The notes under the pieces are model-generated. The model saw only the letters and a list, made by a program, of their open reading frames with translations, ran no database searches and was not told the DNA's origin. A stretch of DNA of 41,989 nucleotides. It comes from an uncultured Albidovulum sp. Its GTDB lineage: Bacteria; Pseudomonadota; Alphaproteobacteria; Rhodobacterales; Rhodobacteraceae. Position 1 is the first letter of the stretch, and every line of letters starts with the position of its first letter. Made by a program: the position numbers and the translations under genes. Below are positions 1 to 7,268 of this stretch, in pieces. Location: contig CAJYAD010000033.1 of NCBI GenBank assembly GCA_913064775.1, positions 1-41,989 of the forward strand. Direction: 5' to 3'.

Positions 1-127
1 CTCTACAACCAACAACTCCCGCAATCAGCACTGGGCAGCAAGTCGCCCTTGCTGGCGATGAAGGAATGGCACAAACTCAAGCCGAAGCTGTTCAAGAAAC
101 AGCCATACTACCTTCCGGGATGTGACA
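1..127 (+). mobile_element. Right end of an IS481-type insertion sequence (partial)
   Basis: Only the terminal 127 bases of the element lie in the window. They encode the C-terminus of a DDE transposase. The last bases, read inward on the other strand, begin TGTCACATCCCGGAAGG, which looks like an IS481-type terminal inverted repeat. The boundary at 127 is inferred because intact flgG coding sequence in its own frame starts at 128. The left end and any target duplication are outside the window, so the subgroup cannot be assigned. Confidence 0.75.
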
Positions 128-132
128 GATAG
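1..132 (+). CDS. IS481-family transposase, C-terminal fragment
   Basis: The frame is open from base 1 and gives 43 residues, starting LYNQQLPQSALGSKSPLLAM and ending KKQPYYLPGCDR before a TAG stop. The run of LPQSALG, MKEWHK and YYLPGCD resembles the extreme C-terminus of IS481-family integrase-core transposases, downstream of the catalytic DDE domain, so no catalytic residue is visible. The stop codon at 130-132 lies three bases beyond the inferred element end at 127. It therefore appears to be supplied by the flgG target DNA. The gene is truncated by the window edge. Confidence 0.75.
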   Translation, partial: LYNQQLPQSALGSKSPLLAMKEWHKLKPKLFKKQPYYLPGCDR

Positions 133-253
133 CTCGGTCGATGCGGTGCGCGAGGTGACCGAACTGATCAAGGCGCAGCGCGGATATGAGTTGAACGCCA
201 AGGTGATCACCGCTGCCGATCAGATGCTTGGCGCGACGACGCAGGTGCGGTGA
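128..253 (+). pseudogene. flgG: flgG, 3' remnant (flagellar distal rod protein C-terminus), split by the IS
   Basis: The 41 residues starting DSSVDAVREVTELIKAQRGY and ending ATTQVR match the C-terminal helix of FlgG, the distal rod protein. This is the segment that packs in the rod lumen and carries the conserved AQR-YE-N-KVI-AAD-M pattern. The reading frame (phase 2) closes upstream inside the IS at a TGA in the first 65 bases, so no complete FlgG is made from here. The TGA stop shares one base with the flgA ATG, the normal flgG-flgA arrangement. The 5' part should lie on the other side of the IS. A functional FlgG is needed for rod and hook assembly, so an uncomplemented split should abolish motility. 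Confidence 0.85.
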
Positions 254-675
254 TGCGAGGATTGCTGATCTTCTTGCTGCTGCTCGCGCCGCCCGCCGGG
301 GCGCAGACGCTGATCGCCGCGCATACTATCCGGGCGCGGGCGATCCTGGGCCCCGAGGATCTGTCGACGATCAAGGCCCGGGTGCCCGGGGCGCTGTCGG
401 AGGCTTCCGAGGCGCTGGGCCAGGAGGCGCGTGTGGTGCTTTACGCCGGGCGGCCGATCCGGTCGGGCGATGTCGGGCCGCCGGCGCTGGTCGACCGCAA
501 CCAGCGCGTGAAGCTGGCCTACCGCCGCGGCGGGCTGATGATCCGCGCCGAGGGCCGCGCGCTGGGCCGCGGTGGCGTGGGCGATGCGATCCGCGTGATG
601 AACACCGATTCGCGCAGCACGGTATCCGGGGTCGTCCAGGCGGACGGCTCGGTCGCCGTCGGCGCCGGCCAATGA
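253..675 (+). CDS. flgA: FlgA, P-ring assembly chaperone
   Basis: A 140-residue exported protein with a signal peptide (LLIFLLLLAPPAGAQ, residues 4-18) and an SAF/FlgA-type C-terminal domain: AAHTIRARAILGPEDL, then GRPIRSGDV, then GDAIRVMN and GVVQADGSV. FlgA is a periplasmic chaperone that helps FlgI polymerise into the P ring. It is shorter than the enteric protein (about 220), as is usual in alphaproteobacteria, where only the C-terminal domain is kept. An ATG at 253 overlapping the flgG stop (TGATG) is preferred over the GTG at 250. It is translationally coupled between flgG and flgH. Because flgG is interrupted upstream, expression may now depend on promoters in the IS or internal to the operon. 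Confidence 0.88.
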   Translation: MRGLLIFLLLLAPPAGAQTLIAAHTIRARAILGPEDLSTIKARVPGALSEASEALGQEARVVLYAGRPIRSGDVGPPALVDRNQRVKLAYRRGGLMIRAEGRALGRGGVGDAIRVMNTDSRSTVSGVVQADGSVAVGAGQ

Positions 676-692
676 GGCTGAAGGAGAACAAG

Positions 693-1427
693 ATGCCCCA
701 CCTGATCCTGCCCCTGCTTGCCCTTCTGGCGCTGCTGACCAGTTCCGCCTGCGGACGGCTGGCCGATGTCGGCAAGGCGCCGGCCTTCACGCCGCTGGAA
801 ACCGGGCAGCACAATGCGATCTACAGCCAGCCCCCCGAGGTCGCGACCCGCGGGGCAGTTCCATCCGGGCAGGCCTCGCTTTGGACCGGGTCGCGCAAGT
901 CGCTGTTCGGCGACCGGCGGGCGGGCAATCGGGGCGATATCCTGACCGTGGTGATCCAGATCGACGACAAGGCCGAGATCTCGAATTCCACTGGCCGCAC
1001 GCGCGACGGATCGGAAAGCATGGGTATCCCGCAGATGTTCGGCATTCCGCAGCGCATCGACTCGAAGCTGCCCGCCGGGGCCTCGATGGCCGATGCGGTC
1101 TCGGCCTCGGGGTCGTCCAGCTACAAGGGCTCGGGCTCGGTCCAGCGCAAGGAGAAGCTGACGCTGCGGGTCGCGGCCACCGTGGTGCGAGAATTGCCCA
1201 ACGGCGTGCTGCAGATCCAGGGCTCGCAGGAGGTGCGGGTGAACAACGAACTGCGCGATCTGGTGGTCACCGGATATGTGCGCCCCGAGGACATCACCCG
1301 CACCAACGAGATCACCTATGACAAGATCGCGGGGGCGCGGATCGCCTATGGCGGGCGCGGGCAGATCAGCGATGTGCAGCAGCCACGCTATGGCCAGCAG
1401 ATCACCGATATCCTGTTGCCGTTCTAG
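693..1427 (+). CDS. flgH: FlgH, flagellar L-ring lipoprotein
   Basis: A 244-residue protein that forms the outer-membrane L ring around the rod. The N-terminus has a lipoprotein signal with lipobox SSAC and the acylated Cys at residue 20. The conserved FlgH core follows: SLWTGSRKSLFGDRRAGNRGDILTV, the low-complexity SKLPAGASM/GSGSVQRKEKL region, then the C-terminal LQIQGSQEVRVNNE and GYVRPEDITRTNEI motifs. The frame is open far upstream, but ATG 693 has an AAGGAG ribosome site at 681-686, seven bases after the flgA stop. It lies 9 bases before the FliL-family gene and is probably in the same transcript as flgA. Confidence 0.93.
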   Translation: MPHLILPLLALLALLTSSACGRLADVGKAPAFTPLETGQHNAIYSQPPEVATRGAVPSGQASLWTGSRKSLFGDRRAGNRGDILTVVIQIDDKAEISNSTGRTRDGSESMGIPQMFGIPQRIDSKLPAGASMADAVSASGSSSYKGSGSVQRKEKLTLRVAATVVRELPNGVLQIQGSQEVRVNNELRDLVVTGYVRPEDITRTNEITYDKIAGARIAYGGRGQISDVQQPRYGQQITDILLPF

Positions 1428-1436
1428 GGGGCGCAA

Positions 1437-2003
1437 ATGTTGAAGAAATTGCTTCCGGTCGTTCTGTTGCTGGTCGGCCTCGGCGCCGGGGCGGGCGTGG
1501 GGATTTTCCTGCGCCCCCCCGCCGCCCCGGCCGAGGCCGCCGCCAGCCATGGCGCCCCCGCTGACAGCCACGGGGCCCCGGCCGCTGCCGCCAAGGGGCA
1601 TGAGGCCAAGGGTCCTGACACCAAGGGTCACGAGGCGAAGGGCGGCGGCGGGCATGAGGCCAGCGCGGAGGAGTCCGACGGCCATGATTTCGTCAAGCTC
1701 AACAACCAGTTCATCGTGCCGGTTCTGGAACATGGGCGTGTCTCCTCGCTGGTGATCCTGTCGCTGAGCCTGGAGGTTACAGGGGACGGGCGCGATCGTG
1801 TTTTCGCGCTGGAGCCGAAGCTGCGCGACGCCTTCCTGCGGGTGATGTTCGACCATGCCAATTCCGGCGGGTTCGACGGCAACTTCACCTCGGGCAACAA
1901 CATGTTGGTCCTGCGCGATGCGCTGAAAGAGGCCGCCTTCAAGACCCTGGGCCCGATCCTGAAGAACGTGCTGATCATCGACATGTTGCGACAGGACGCC
2001 TGA
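1437..2003 (+). CDS. FliL-family membrane protein with a His/Gly/Lys-rich linker
   Basis: 188 residues: a single N-terminal membrane helix (about 4-24), a low-complexity linker (about 32-82) with repeated SHGAPA and KGHEAKG units, then a folded domain starting DFVKLNNQFIVPVLEHGRVSSLVILSLSLEV. That start, and the C-terminal ALKEAAFKTLGPILKNVLIIDML, fit the FliL/stomatin-like periplasmic fold. FliL proteins sit near the stator and hook-basal body and tune torque. A second, more canonical FliL is at 11627-12154, so this is a paralogue. It is the last gene of the flgA-flgH group and converges with the 2030-2380 gene across 26 bases. The family call is moderately firm; a distinct role is inference. 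Confidence 0.7.
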   Translation: MLKKLLPVVLLLVGLGAGAGVGIFLRPPAAPAEAAASHGAPADSHGAPAAAAKGHEAKGPDTKGHEAKGGGGHEASAEESDGHDFVKLNNQFIVPVLEHGRVSSLVILSLSLEVTGDGRDRVFALEPKLRDAFLRVMFDHANSGGFDGNFTSGNNMLVLRDALKEAAFKTLGPILKNVLIIDMLRQDA

Positions 2004-2029
2004 GGCCGGCCGGCTGACCCCGCGCCGCT

Positions 2030-2380
2030 CTAATCCCGCGGTTTGCGGGGGGCGTTCCGGGCCGCCAGCCGCGACAGCGCCTCGGTCCGGCCAAAGGCGT
2101 GGGCGGCCTTGTCGCGGGCTTCCATCCACTCCGCCGTCTGCTTTGCGAGCCGGGTGTTCAGCTCGGCCCGCCGCAGATCGGCCCAGCGCTGATAGCGCAG
2201 TGCCGCAAGCCCCGCCGCAGCCGGGGACAGATCCGGTGTTGCCTGTGCCAGCTGCGACAAAGTCTCTAATGCGGCCAAAGAGGCCTCTTTGCGCCGCGCC
2301 GCCGCGCGCAGCTCGGCCAGCTCGACCTCAAGTGCCATGCGGGCAAGGCGGTGCAGGCCGACGAGGCGCGCGTCGGCCAT
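2030..2380 (-). CDS. Small helical flagellar-cluster protein, FliJ-like candidate
   Basis: 116 residues, almost wholly charged and alpha-helical with Ala/Leu/Arg/Glu heptads (RLARMALEVELAELRAAARRK near the N-terminus; RRAELNTRLAKQTAEWMEAR near the C-terminus). There is no signal peptide or membrane segment. Its start codon shares one base with the flhB stop (TGATG), so it is co-translated with the export-gate genes. Length, coiled-coil character, a Trp-containing helix near the C-terminus and linkage to flhA-fliR-flhB resemble FliJ, the export-apparatus stalk and chaperone-escort protein that is highly divergent in alphaproteobacteria. No diagnostic FliJ motif is visible, so this is positional inference. 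Confidence 0.6.
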   Translation of the reverse strand: MADARLVGLHRLARMALEVELAELRAAARRKEASLAALETLSQLAQATPDLSPAAAGLAALRYQRWADLRRAELNTRLAKQTAEWMEARDKAAHAFGRTEALSRLAARNAPRKPRD

Positions 2381-3465
2381 CAGGGCCGCCTTGCCTTGGC
2401 CTTGGCGCGCATCGCCTCGGCGAAGCGGATGGCGGCGGCGACGGGGCGATACAGGTCGCGCGGGATCTCCTGGCCGATCTCGACGGTGGCGTGCAGCGCG
2501 CGGGCGGTGGGCGGATCGCGCTGGATCGGCACGCCGGCGGTTTGCGCGGCCTCGCGTATGCGGGCGGCGATCTCATCGGTGCCCTTCGCAAGGCAATGCG
2601 GAGCGCGACCGCTGTTGCGATCCCATTTCAGGGCCACCGCGAAATGGGTCGGGTTCACGATCACCACATCGGCCTGCGGCACTTCCGCCAGCATCTTGTT
2701 CATCGCGATCTCATACCCGCGCTGGCGGCGGGCCTGTTTCATATGCGGATCGCCCTCGGATTGCTTGGCCTCGTCCTGCAGATCCTTGCGTGACATGCGG
2801 TTCTTGCGCAGATGCTCCTGCCGCTGCCAGAGGTAGTCGATGGCGCCCATGACCGCGCTGAGCAAAAGCACCATGAACAGGAATTCCAGCAAAAGCTGCA
2901 GCAGTAGTGCCGCCGATTGGCCGGGCGCCAGCGCCATCGTGCCCAGGATCGTGGGCATCCGGGTAGACAGGAAGAGGCCCAGGATCGCCGAGACCAGGAT
3001 CAGCTTGACCAGGCTCTTGGCGAATTCGAACAGTCCCGAGCGACCGAACTTGTTCTTCGCCCCAGCGATCGGCGAGATCCGCGACAGCTTTGGCTTCAGC
3101 TTGTCGGGTGTCACGGTTACCGCGCGCTGGGCGACAAGCGCGGCGAGAACCAGAACAACCGGAATCGCGAAAAACGGGGCAGCACCAGTGAGAACCGCGG
3201 CGATCAGCCCGCCCACAGGAGCGGTGGCGCCGGCCCGGAACAGCGCGGCCAACTGATCCGGCTGGTCAAGCAAGACAGTGCCGACCCCACCGATCTTGAT
3301 CAGCGCCGCCGGGCCCAGGGCCATGCCCGCGATCAACAGGCCGGCGTAGCTTGCCGCCGTTGTCAATTCGGGCGAGCGCGGCACCTCTCCACGTTCGCGG
3401 GCGTCGGCCAGCCGCTTCTCGGTCGGTTCGAATTCCTTCTCTGTCTCGTCGTCGCCGCCGCTCAT
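2380..3465 (-). CDS. flhB: FlhB, flagellar type III export switch protein
   Basis: 361 residues, the normal length. The N-terminus EKEFEPTEKRLADARERGEVPRS is the FlhB family signature. Four membrane helices follow (about 38-60, 85-112, 148-167 and 185-210), then the cytoplasmic domain with the autocleavage motif NPTH at residues 271-274 in VVIVNPTHFAVALKW. Autocleavage between N and P is the known trigger for the hook-to-filament substrate switch. The start overlaps the fliR stop by four bases (ATGA), and the stop overlaps the next gene by one. Confidence 0.97.
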   Translation of the reverse strand: MSGGDDETEKEFEPTEKRLADARERGEVPRSPELTTAASYAGLLIAGMALGPAALIKIGGVGTVLLDQPDQLAALFRAGATAPVGGLIAAVLTGAAPFFAIPVVLVLAALVAQRAVTVTPDKLKPKLSRISPIAGAKNKFGRSGLFEFAKSLVKLILVSAILGLFLSTRMPTILGTMALAPGQSAALLLQLLLEFLFMVLLLSAVMGAIDYLWQRQEHLRKNRMSRKDLQDEAKQSEGDPHMKQARRQRGYEIAMNKMLAEVPQADVVIVNPTHFAVALKWDRNSGRAPHCLAKGTDEIAARIREAAQTAGVPIQRDPPTARALHATVEIGQEIPRDLYRPVAAAIRFAEAMRAKAKARRP

Positions 3466-4229
3466 CTTGGCATCCTGAAGGGATTGGCCAGGAAGGCCGA
3501 GAACGCGTCGGTCCAGAGGCCCAGCATCAAGGGGGCCGCGATCATCAGCAGGAAGAGGCCGCCGAAGGTCAGCGCGGGGGCGCCGACGAAGGCCACCATC
3601 AGCTGCGGCATGGCCCGGTTGATGGCGCCGAGGGCGGCGTTGTAAATCGTCGCAGCGATGACGAAGGGAGCGGCGAGGGTGAAGGCCAGGGCGAAGGCGT
3701 GGGCGATATGGGCGATGCCCCAGCGCGACAGATCCCCCGCCCCCGGAAACCGGCCCGGGGGCAGCATATCATAGCTGAGGATCAGCGCCTGGGCGAGGCG
3801 GACGTGCAGCCCGGTCGCCACCGCCAGCGCGAAGCCCGCGATCATCAGGATCTGGGCGATGGCGGGCTGCGGCTCAACCCCCGCGCCGCCGAAGAACTGC
3901 GACAGCGAGGTCGCCTGCGCCGCCATCGTGCCCGCCATCTGCAGCACCTGGATGAACAATCGCAGCACCGCGCCCAGCGCCAACCCGATGACGGCTTCGG
4001 TCATGATCGGCCAGATCAGCCCCTGATCCGGCGGCAGCTGACCCTGGACCGAGGGCGTGACGATCGCGGTAAAGGCGAAGGCCAGCACCAGGCGGATGCG
4101 GGCCGGGATGCTTTGTTCGCCAAAGCCCGGCAGCATCGCCATCGCCGCGCCGACCCGCAAGAAGACCAGCGCGGCGGCGGCGAACCAGCCCCGCGTCTCG
4201 CCCGAAAGCTGGATCAGCGCGTCGATCAT
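3462..4229 (-). CDS. fliR: FliR, flagellar export gate protein
   Basis: 255 residues with six hydrophobic segments and the family's typical order: N-terminal FLRVGAAMAMLPGFGEQSIPARIRLVLA, central EAVIGLALGAVLRLFIQVLQMAGTMAAQATSLS, and C-terminal NRAMPQLMVAFVGAPA. FliR joins FliP and FliQ in the inner-membrane export gate inside the MS ring. It overlaps flhA upstream and flhB downstream by four bases each, so flhA-fliR-flhB are translationally coupled. fliP is separate, on the opposite strand at 14865; fliQ is not in the window. Confidence 0.96.
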   Translation of the reverse strand: MIDALIQLSGETRGWFAAAALVFLRVGAAMAMLPGFGEQSIPARIRLVLAFAFTAIVTPSVQGQLPPDQGLIWPIMTEAVIGLALGAVLRLFIQVLQMAGTMAAQATSLSQFFGGAGVEPQPAIAQILMIAGFALAVATGLHVRLAQALILSYDMLPPGRFPGAGDLSRWGIAHIAHAFALAFTLAAPFVIAATIYNAALGAINRAMPQLMVAFVGAPALTFGGLFLLMIAAPLMLGLWTDAFSAFLANPFRMPR

Positions 4230-6310
4230 TCCGCCACCGTGCCGACCAGGGCAGGGCGCGCCTCTAGTCCGATCTCCTCAAACGACAGGACCGGTGCGGT
4301 CAGCCCCTTGGCCGACATCACGGTGCGCAGGAAACGCCGCCGCCGGGTCGAGGTGACGAGAGCGGGAAAGGTTCCGGTTTCGCCGGCGCTTGCCAGGTTT
4401 TCCGCCAGCGCCGTGGCCAGGCGGTTGAAGCGTTCCGGCGGCAGGGCGACATCGGGCGCGCCGCGATCGCTGTCGATCTGATAGGTGGCGAAGGTTTCCT
4501 CCCACTCCGGGGCAAGCTGCAAGAGCGGCAGGGTTCCGTCCGGGCGACGCAGTTCGGCAACCAGCTGGAAGCCCAGGCGCTGGCGGACATGTTCGCAGAT
4601 CGCCTCGGGCGAGGGGGCGGTCGGGCGGACTTCGGCGATCGCCTCCAGGATCAGCGGCAGGTTACGGATCGAGACGCGTTCCTCCAGCAGAAGCTTCAGC
4701 ACCGACAGCAGCTGATCCATGGGCACCTTTTCGGGGACCAATTCGTCCAGAAGGCGGCGGTTCGCTTCGGCCCGGGCGGGGTCAGAGAGGTTGGTGAATT
4801 CCTCCATCAGCCGGCGCAGGCCCCGCAGACTGAGCAAGCGGGCCAGATTGGCGCGCAGCACCTCCAGCAAATGGGTGGCCAGAACCTCGGCCGGCATCAC
4901 CACGGTGGTGCCGGAAATCGCGGCCTCTTCCTGCGCGTCGGGCGGCAACCAGCGGGCGGGGGCGCCGTAGACCGGCTCTTTCACGTCCTCGCCGGGCGGG
5001 GTGAAGGCGCCGTCGTCGGTCAGCAGCGCCAGCACCTTGTCGGGGTGCAGGCGGTCGCGCACCTGTTCGACCCCCTGGATGCGGATGCGGTAGGTGCCGG
5101 GAAGCAGGCTGGCCTCGTCCGTCAGGCGCATCTCGGGCAGGATCACGCCATATGTCGCGGCGACATGCTTGCGCATGTTGGAGATGCGGGCGTCGAGGCC
5201 GGTTGCGGGATCGAGCACCATCGTCACCAGATCCGGGGCGAATTCGACATGGATCTCGTCCAGGTCCAGCACGTCGCCCAGGGGGCGTTCGGAGGCGGCT
5301 TCCTCGAGTGTCGGGGTATCGGCTGCCTTGGCGGAGCGCGTCGCCAGGCGGTGGCTGTGGAAGGCCGCAAACCCCAGCGCCGCGGCCCCGGCCACGAAGG
5401 GCAGGAAGGGCAGTCCCGGAATCAGCGCGAACATCGCCATCAGCACCGAAACCGTCCCCAGCGCCGCCGGATGCCGGCCCAACTGGCTGAACAGCGCCAG
5501 ATCGGTCGCGCCGATCGCCCCGCCACGCGCCAGCAACAAGGCGGCGGCGACCGAGATGATGACTGCGGGGATCTGGCTGACCAGCCCGTCGCCCACGGTC
5601 AGGATCGCATAGGTCGTGAACGCCTGGCCCAGCGGCATGTGATGCACCGCCACGCCCATAACCAGCCCCATGACGATGTTGAGCAGCGTGATCAACAGGC
5701 CCGCAACCGCATCGCCCTTGACGAATTTCGACGCCCCGTCGAGCGAGCCGAAGAAGGTGGTTTCCTGTTGCTCGGTCTCGCGCCGGCGCTTGGCTTCGGT
5801 ATGGTCGATGGCGCCGGCGGACATGTCGGCGTCGATCGCCAGCTGCTTGCCCGGCATCGCGTCCAGGGCAAACCGCGCGCCGACCTCGGCCATCCGGCCC
5901 GCGCCCTTGGTGATGACGATGAAGTTGACGATCAGCAGCACACAAAAGACCACAAGGCCCAGCAGGACCGAGCCGCCCATGATGAAGCTGGCAAAGCCCT
6001 CGATCACATGGCCGGCGGCGGCGGTGCCGGTGTGGCCCTGGCCGATGATCAGCTTGGTCGACGAGACGTTGAGCGACAGCCGCAGCATCAGCGAAGCCAG
6101 CAGGATCGTCGGGAAGGCCGAGAAATCCAGCGGGCGTTCAATGAACAGCGTGACGGTGAACATCAGGATTGCCAGCGCGAAAGAGGTGGCCAGCCCGATG
6201 TCCAGCACCCAGGCTGGCATCGGCAGGATCATCATCACGATCACCGCCATCAGCGCAAGCGCCAGCAGGATCGTGGGGCGAAAGATGGTGGCTAGGCTGA
6301 GTTTCGGCAT
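4226..6310 (-). CDS. flhA: FlhA, flagellar export gate and chaperone-docking protein
   Basis: 694 residues. The N-terminal half has about eight membrane helices; the conserved FHIPEP-family cytoplasmic loop, from NFIVITKGAGRMAEVGARFALDAMPGKQLAIDADM to FFGSLDGASKFVKGDA, spans about 129-200. The C-terminal cytosolic domain (from about 360) recruits chaperone-substrate complexes and includes LSLRGLRRLMEEF. FlhA is the proton-driven gate component. The frame is open to 6481, but ATG 6310 starts the conserved MPKLSLATIF with a GGGGGAC site just upstream. It begins 10 bases after the transglycosylase stop, so the two are probably co-transcribed. Confidence 0.97.
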   Translation of the reverse strand: MPKLSLATIFRPTILLALALMAVIVMMILPMPAWVLDIGLATSFALAILMFTVTLFIERPLDFSAFPTILLASLMLRLSLNVSSTKLIIGQGHTGTAAAGHVIEGFASFIMGGSVLLGLVVFCVLLIVNFIVITKGAGRMAEVGARFALDAMPGKQLAIDADMSAGAIDHTEAKRRRETEQQETTFFGSLDGASKFVKGDAVAGLLITLLNIVMGLVMGVAVHHMPLGQAFTTYAILTVGDGLVSQIPAVIISVAAALLLARGGAIGATDLALFSQLGRHPAALGTVSVLMAMFALIPGLPFLPFVAGAAALGFAAFHSHRLATRSAKAADTPTLEEAASERPLGDVLDLDEIHVEFAPDLVTMVLDPATGLDARISNMRKHVAATYGVILPEMRLTDEASLLPGTYRIRIQGVEQVRDRLHPDKVLALLTDDGAFTPPGEDVKEPVYGAPARWLPPDAQEEAAISGTTVVMPAEVLATHLLEVLRANLARLLSLRGLRRLMEEFTNLSDPARAEANRRLLDELVPEKVPMDQLLSVLKLLLEERVSIRNLPLILEAIAEVRPTAPSPEAICEHVRQRLGFQLVAELRRPDGTLPLLQLAPEWEETFATYQIDSDRGAPDVALPPERFNRLATALAENLASAGETGTFPALVTSTRRRRFLRTVMSAKGLTAPVLSFEEIGLEARPALVGTVAE

Positions 6311-6320
6311 ATGTCCCCCA

Positions 6321-7187
6321 TCAGCCCTGCGGCCGGCCGGCGGCAAAAAGCGACGGGCCCGCGGCGCGTTGCGGAACGATCGATCCCAGCCCCGCCGATT
6401 GGCCTGCCTGAAGCAGCGGATAGCGGTTCGGGGCGGAGGCCGCGCTACGCGGCGCCACGCTTTGCCCCGAGCCGGCGCCATTCGGCGTGGGGCTGCGGGG
6501 GCCGGCCTGGGACAGGCGTGTGACTGGGGCTGGCGGTGCGGCCCCGGTCAACGCGGCCATATATTGAGAAAAGCGGGCAGTGTAGCGGCGGGCAAGTTCG
6601 GGCGTGCGCGAATGATAGGCCCCCGCCGCGCGGGTCCAGTCGCCGAATTCGTCATACAGGGTGCTGAGAAAGCGCGCGGCATATAGCGCGTTGGCCTCGG
6701 GGTCGAACATGTCGGTGAACGAGGCGAAGGCGTCGCCGTGCCAGCGGTGATTGAGTTGGAAACAACCCAGATCGAAGCTGCGCGCCCCGGCGGCGGCGCG
6801 TGCGTCGACGAAGGCGAGCGCGGCGTCGCGGGTGGGGAACCAATGGCCCTTGCCCTCCATGTTCACCGTCCAGGGCCAGGGGCGGGTGGTGCCACCCCGG
6901 CGGCGCCCGGTTTCTGTTAGCGAGATCGCCTGCAGCACCGAAACGGGAACACCGGTGGCGCGGGCCGCGTGGCGAGCAGCGGCATCGCACAGGGCGGACA
7001 GATCCGCCTTGTTCGCCGCGACCGCGCGGGCGGGGGTGGCGCCGGACAGGCCGATCCCGGTGCAGAGTGCCGTGGCCAGCAATCTGCGGCCTGGCGTCGA
7101 GGTTGAGCGCGGGGCGCAGGCGGGGCCGATTTTGCCGGGCATTCTGCCATTCCTCTCGCGGCGTGATCCGGGGCGGGGTCCGGTCAT
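6321..7187 (-). CDS. Exported SLT-type lytic transglycosylase, probably flagellar
   Basis: 288 residues: a basic N-terminus and a signal-like segment (about 35-55, ending PARAVA), then an SLT domain. Predicted catalytic Glu92 is in SLTETGRRR. The second conserved motif is FDLGCFQLNHRWHGDAF, followed by the helical NALYAARFLSTLYDEFGDW region and a Pro/Ala/Ser-rich tail from about 215. Lytic transglycosylases of this kind open the peptidoglycan for rod growth; SltF does this for the Rhodobacter sphaeroides flagellum. The ATG at 7187 has an AAGGAG site five bases upstream. Its place directly before flhA supports a flagellar role. Specificity is not shown by the sequence. Confidence 0.82.
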   Translation of the reverse strand: MTGPRPGSRRERNGRMPGKIGPACAPRSTSTPGRRLLATALCTGIGLSGATPARAVAANKADLSALCDAAARHAARATGVPVSVLQAISLTETGRRRGGTTRPWPWTVNMEGKGHWFPTRDAALAFVDARAAAGARSFDLGCFQLNHRWHGDAFASFTDMFDPEANALYAARFLSTLYDEFGDWTRAAGAYHSRTPELARRYTARFSQYMAALTGAAPPAPVTRLSQAGPRSPTPNGAGSGQSVAPRSAASAPNRYPLLQAGQSAGLGSIVPQRAAGPSLFAAGRPQG

Positions 7188-7268
7188 GTCGGCTCCTTGT
7201 CGCGGACGGCCTTCTGGCGTCCCGCGGCCAACCCTAGGCGCGATGTCTTGCGATTCGGTAAGCGGGAC

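Noticed and set aside
4589-6295. 568-codon plus-strand frame opposite flhA
   Set aside because: Low-complexity His/Gln/Arg composition, no ribosome site or motif; flhA on the other strand is unmistakable.
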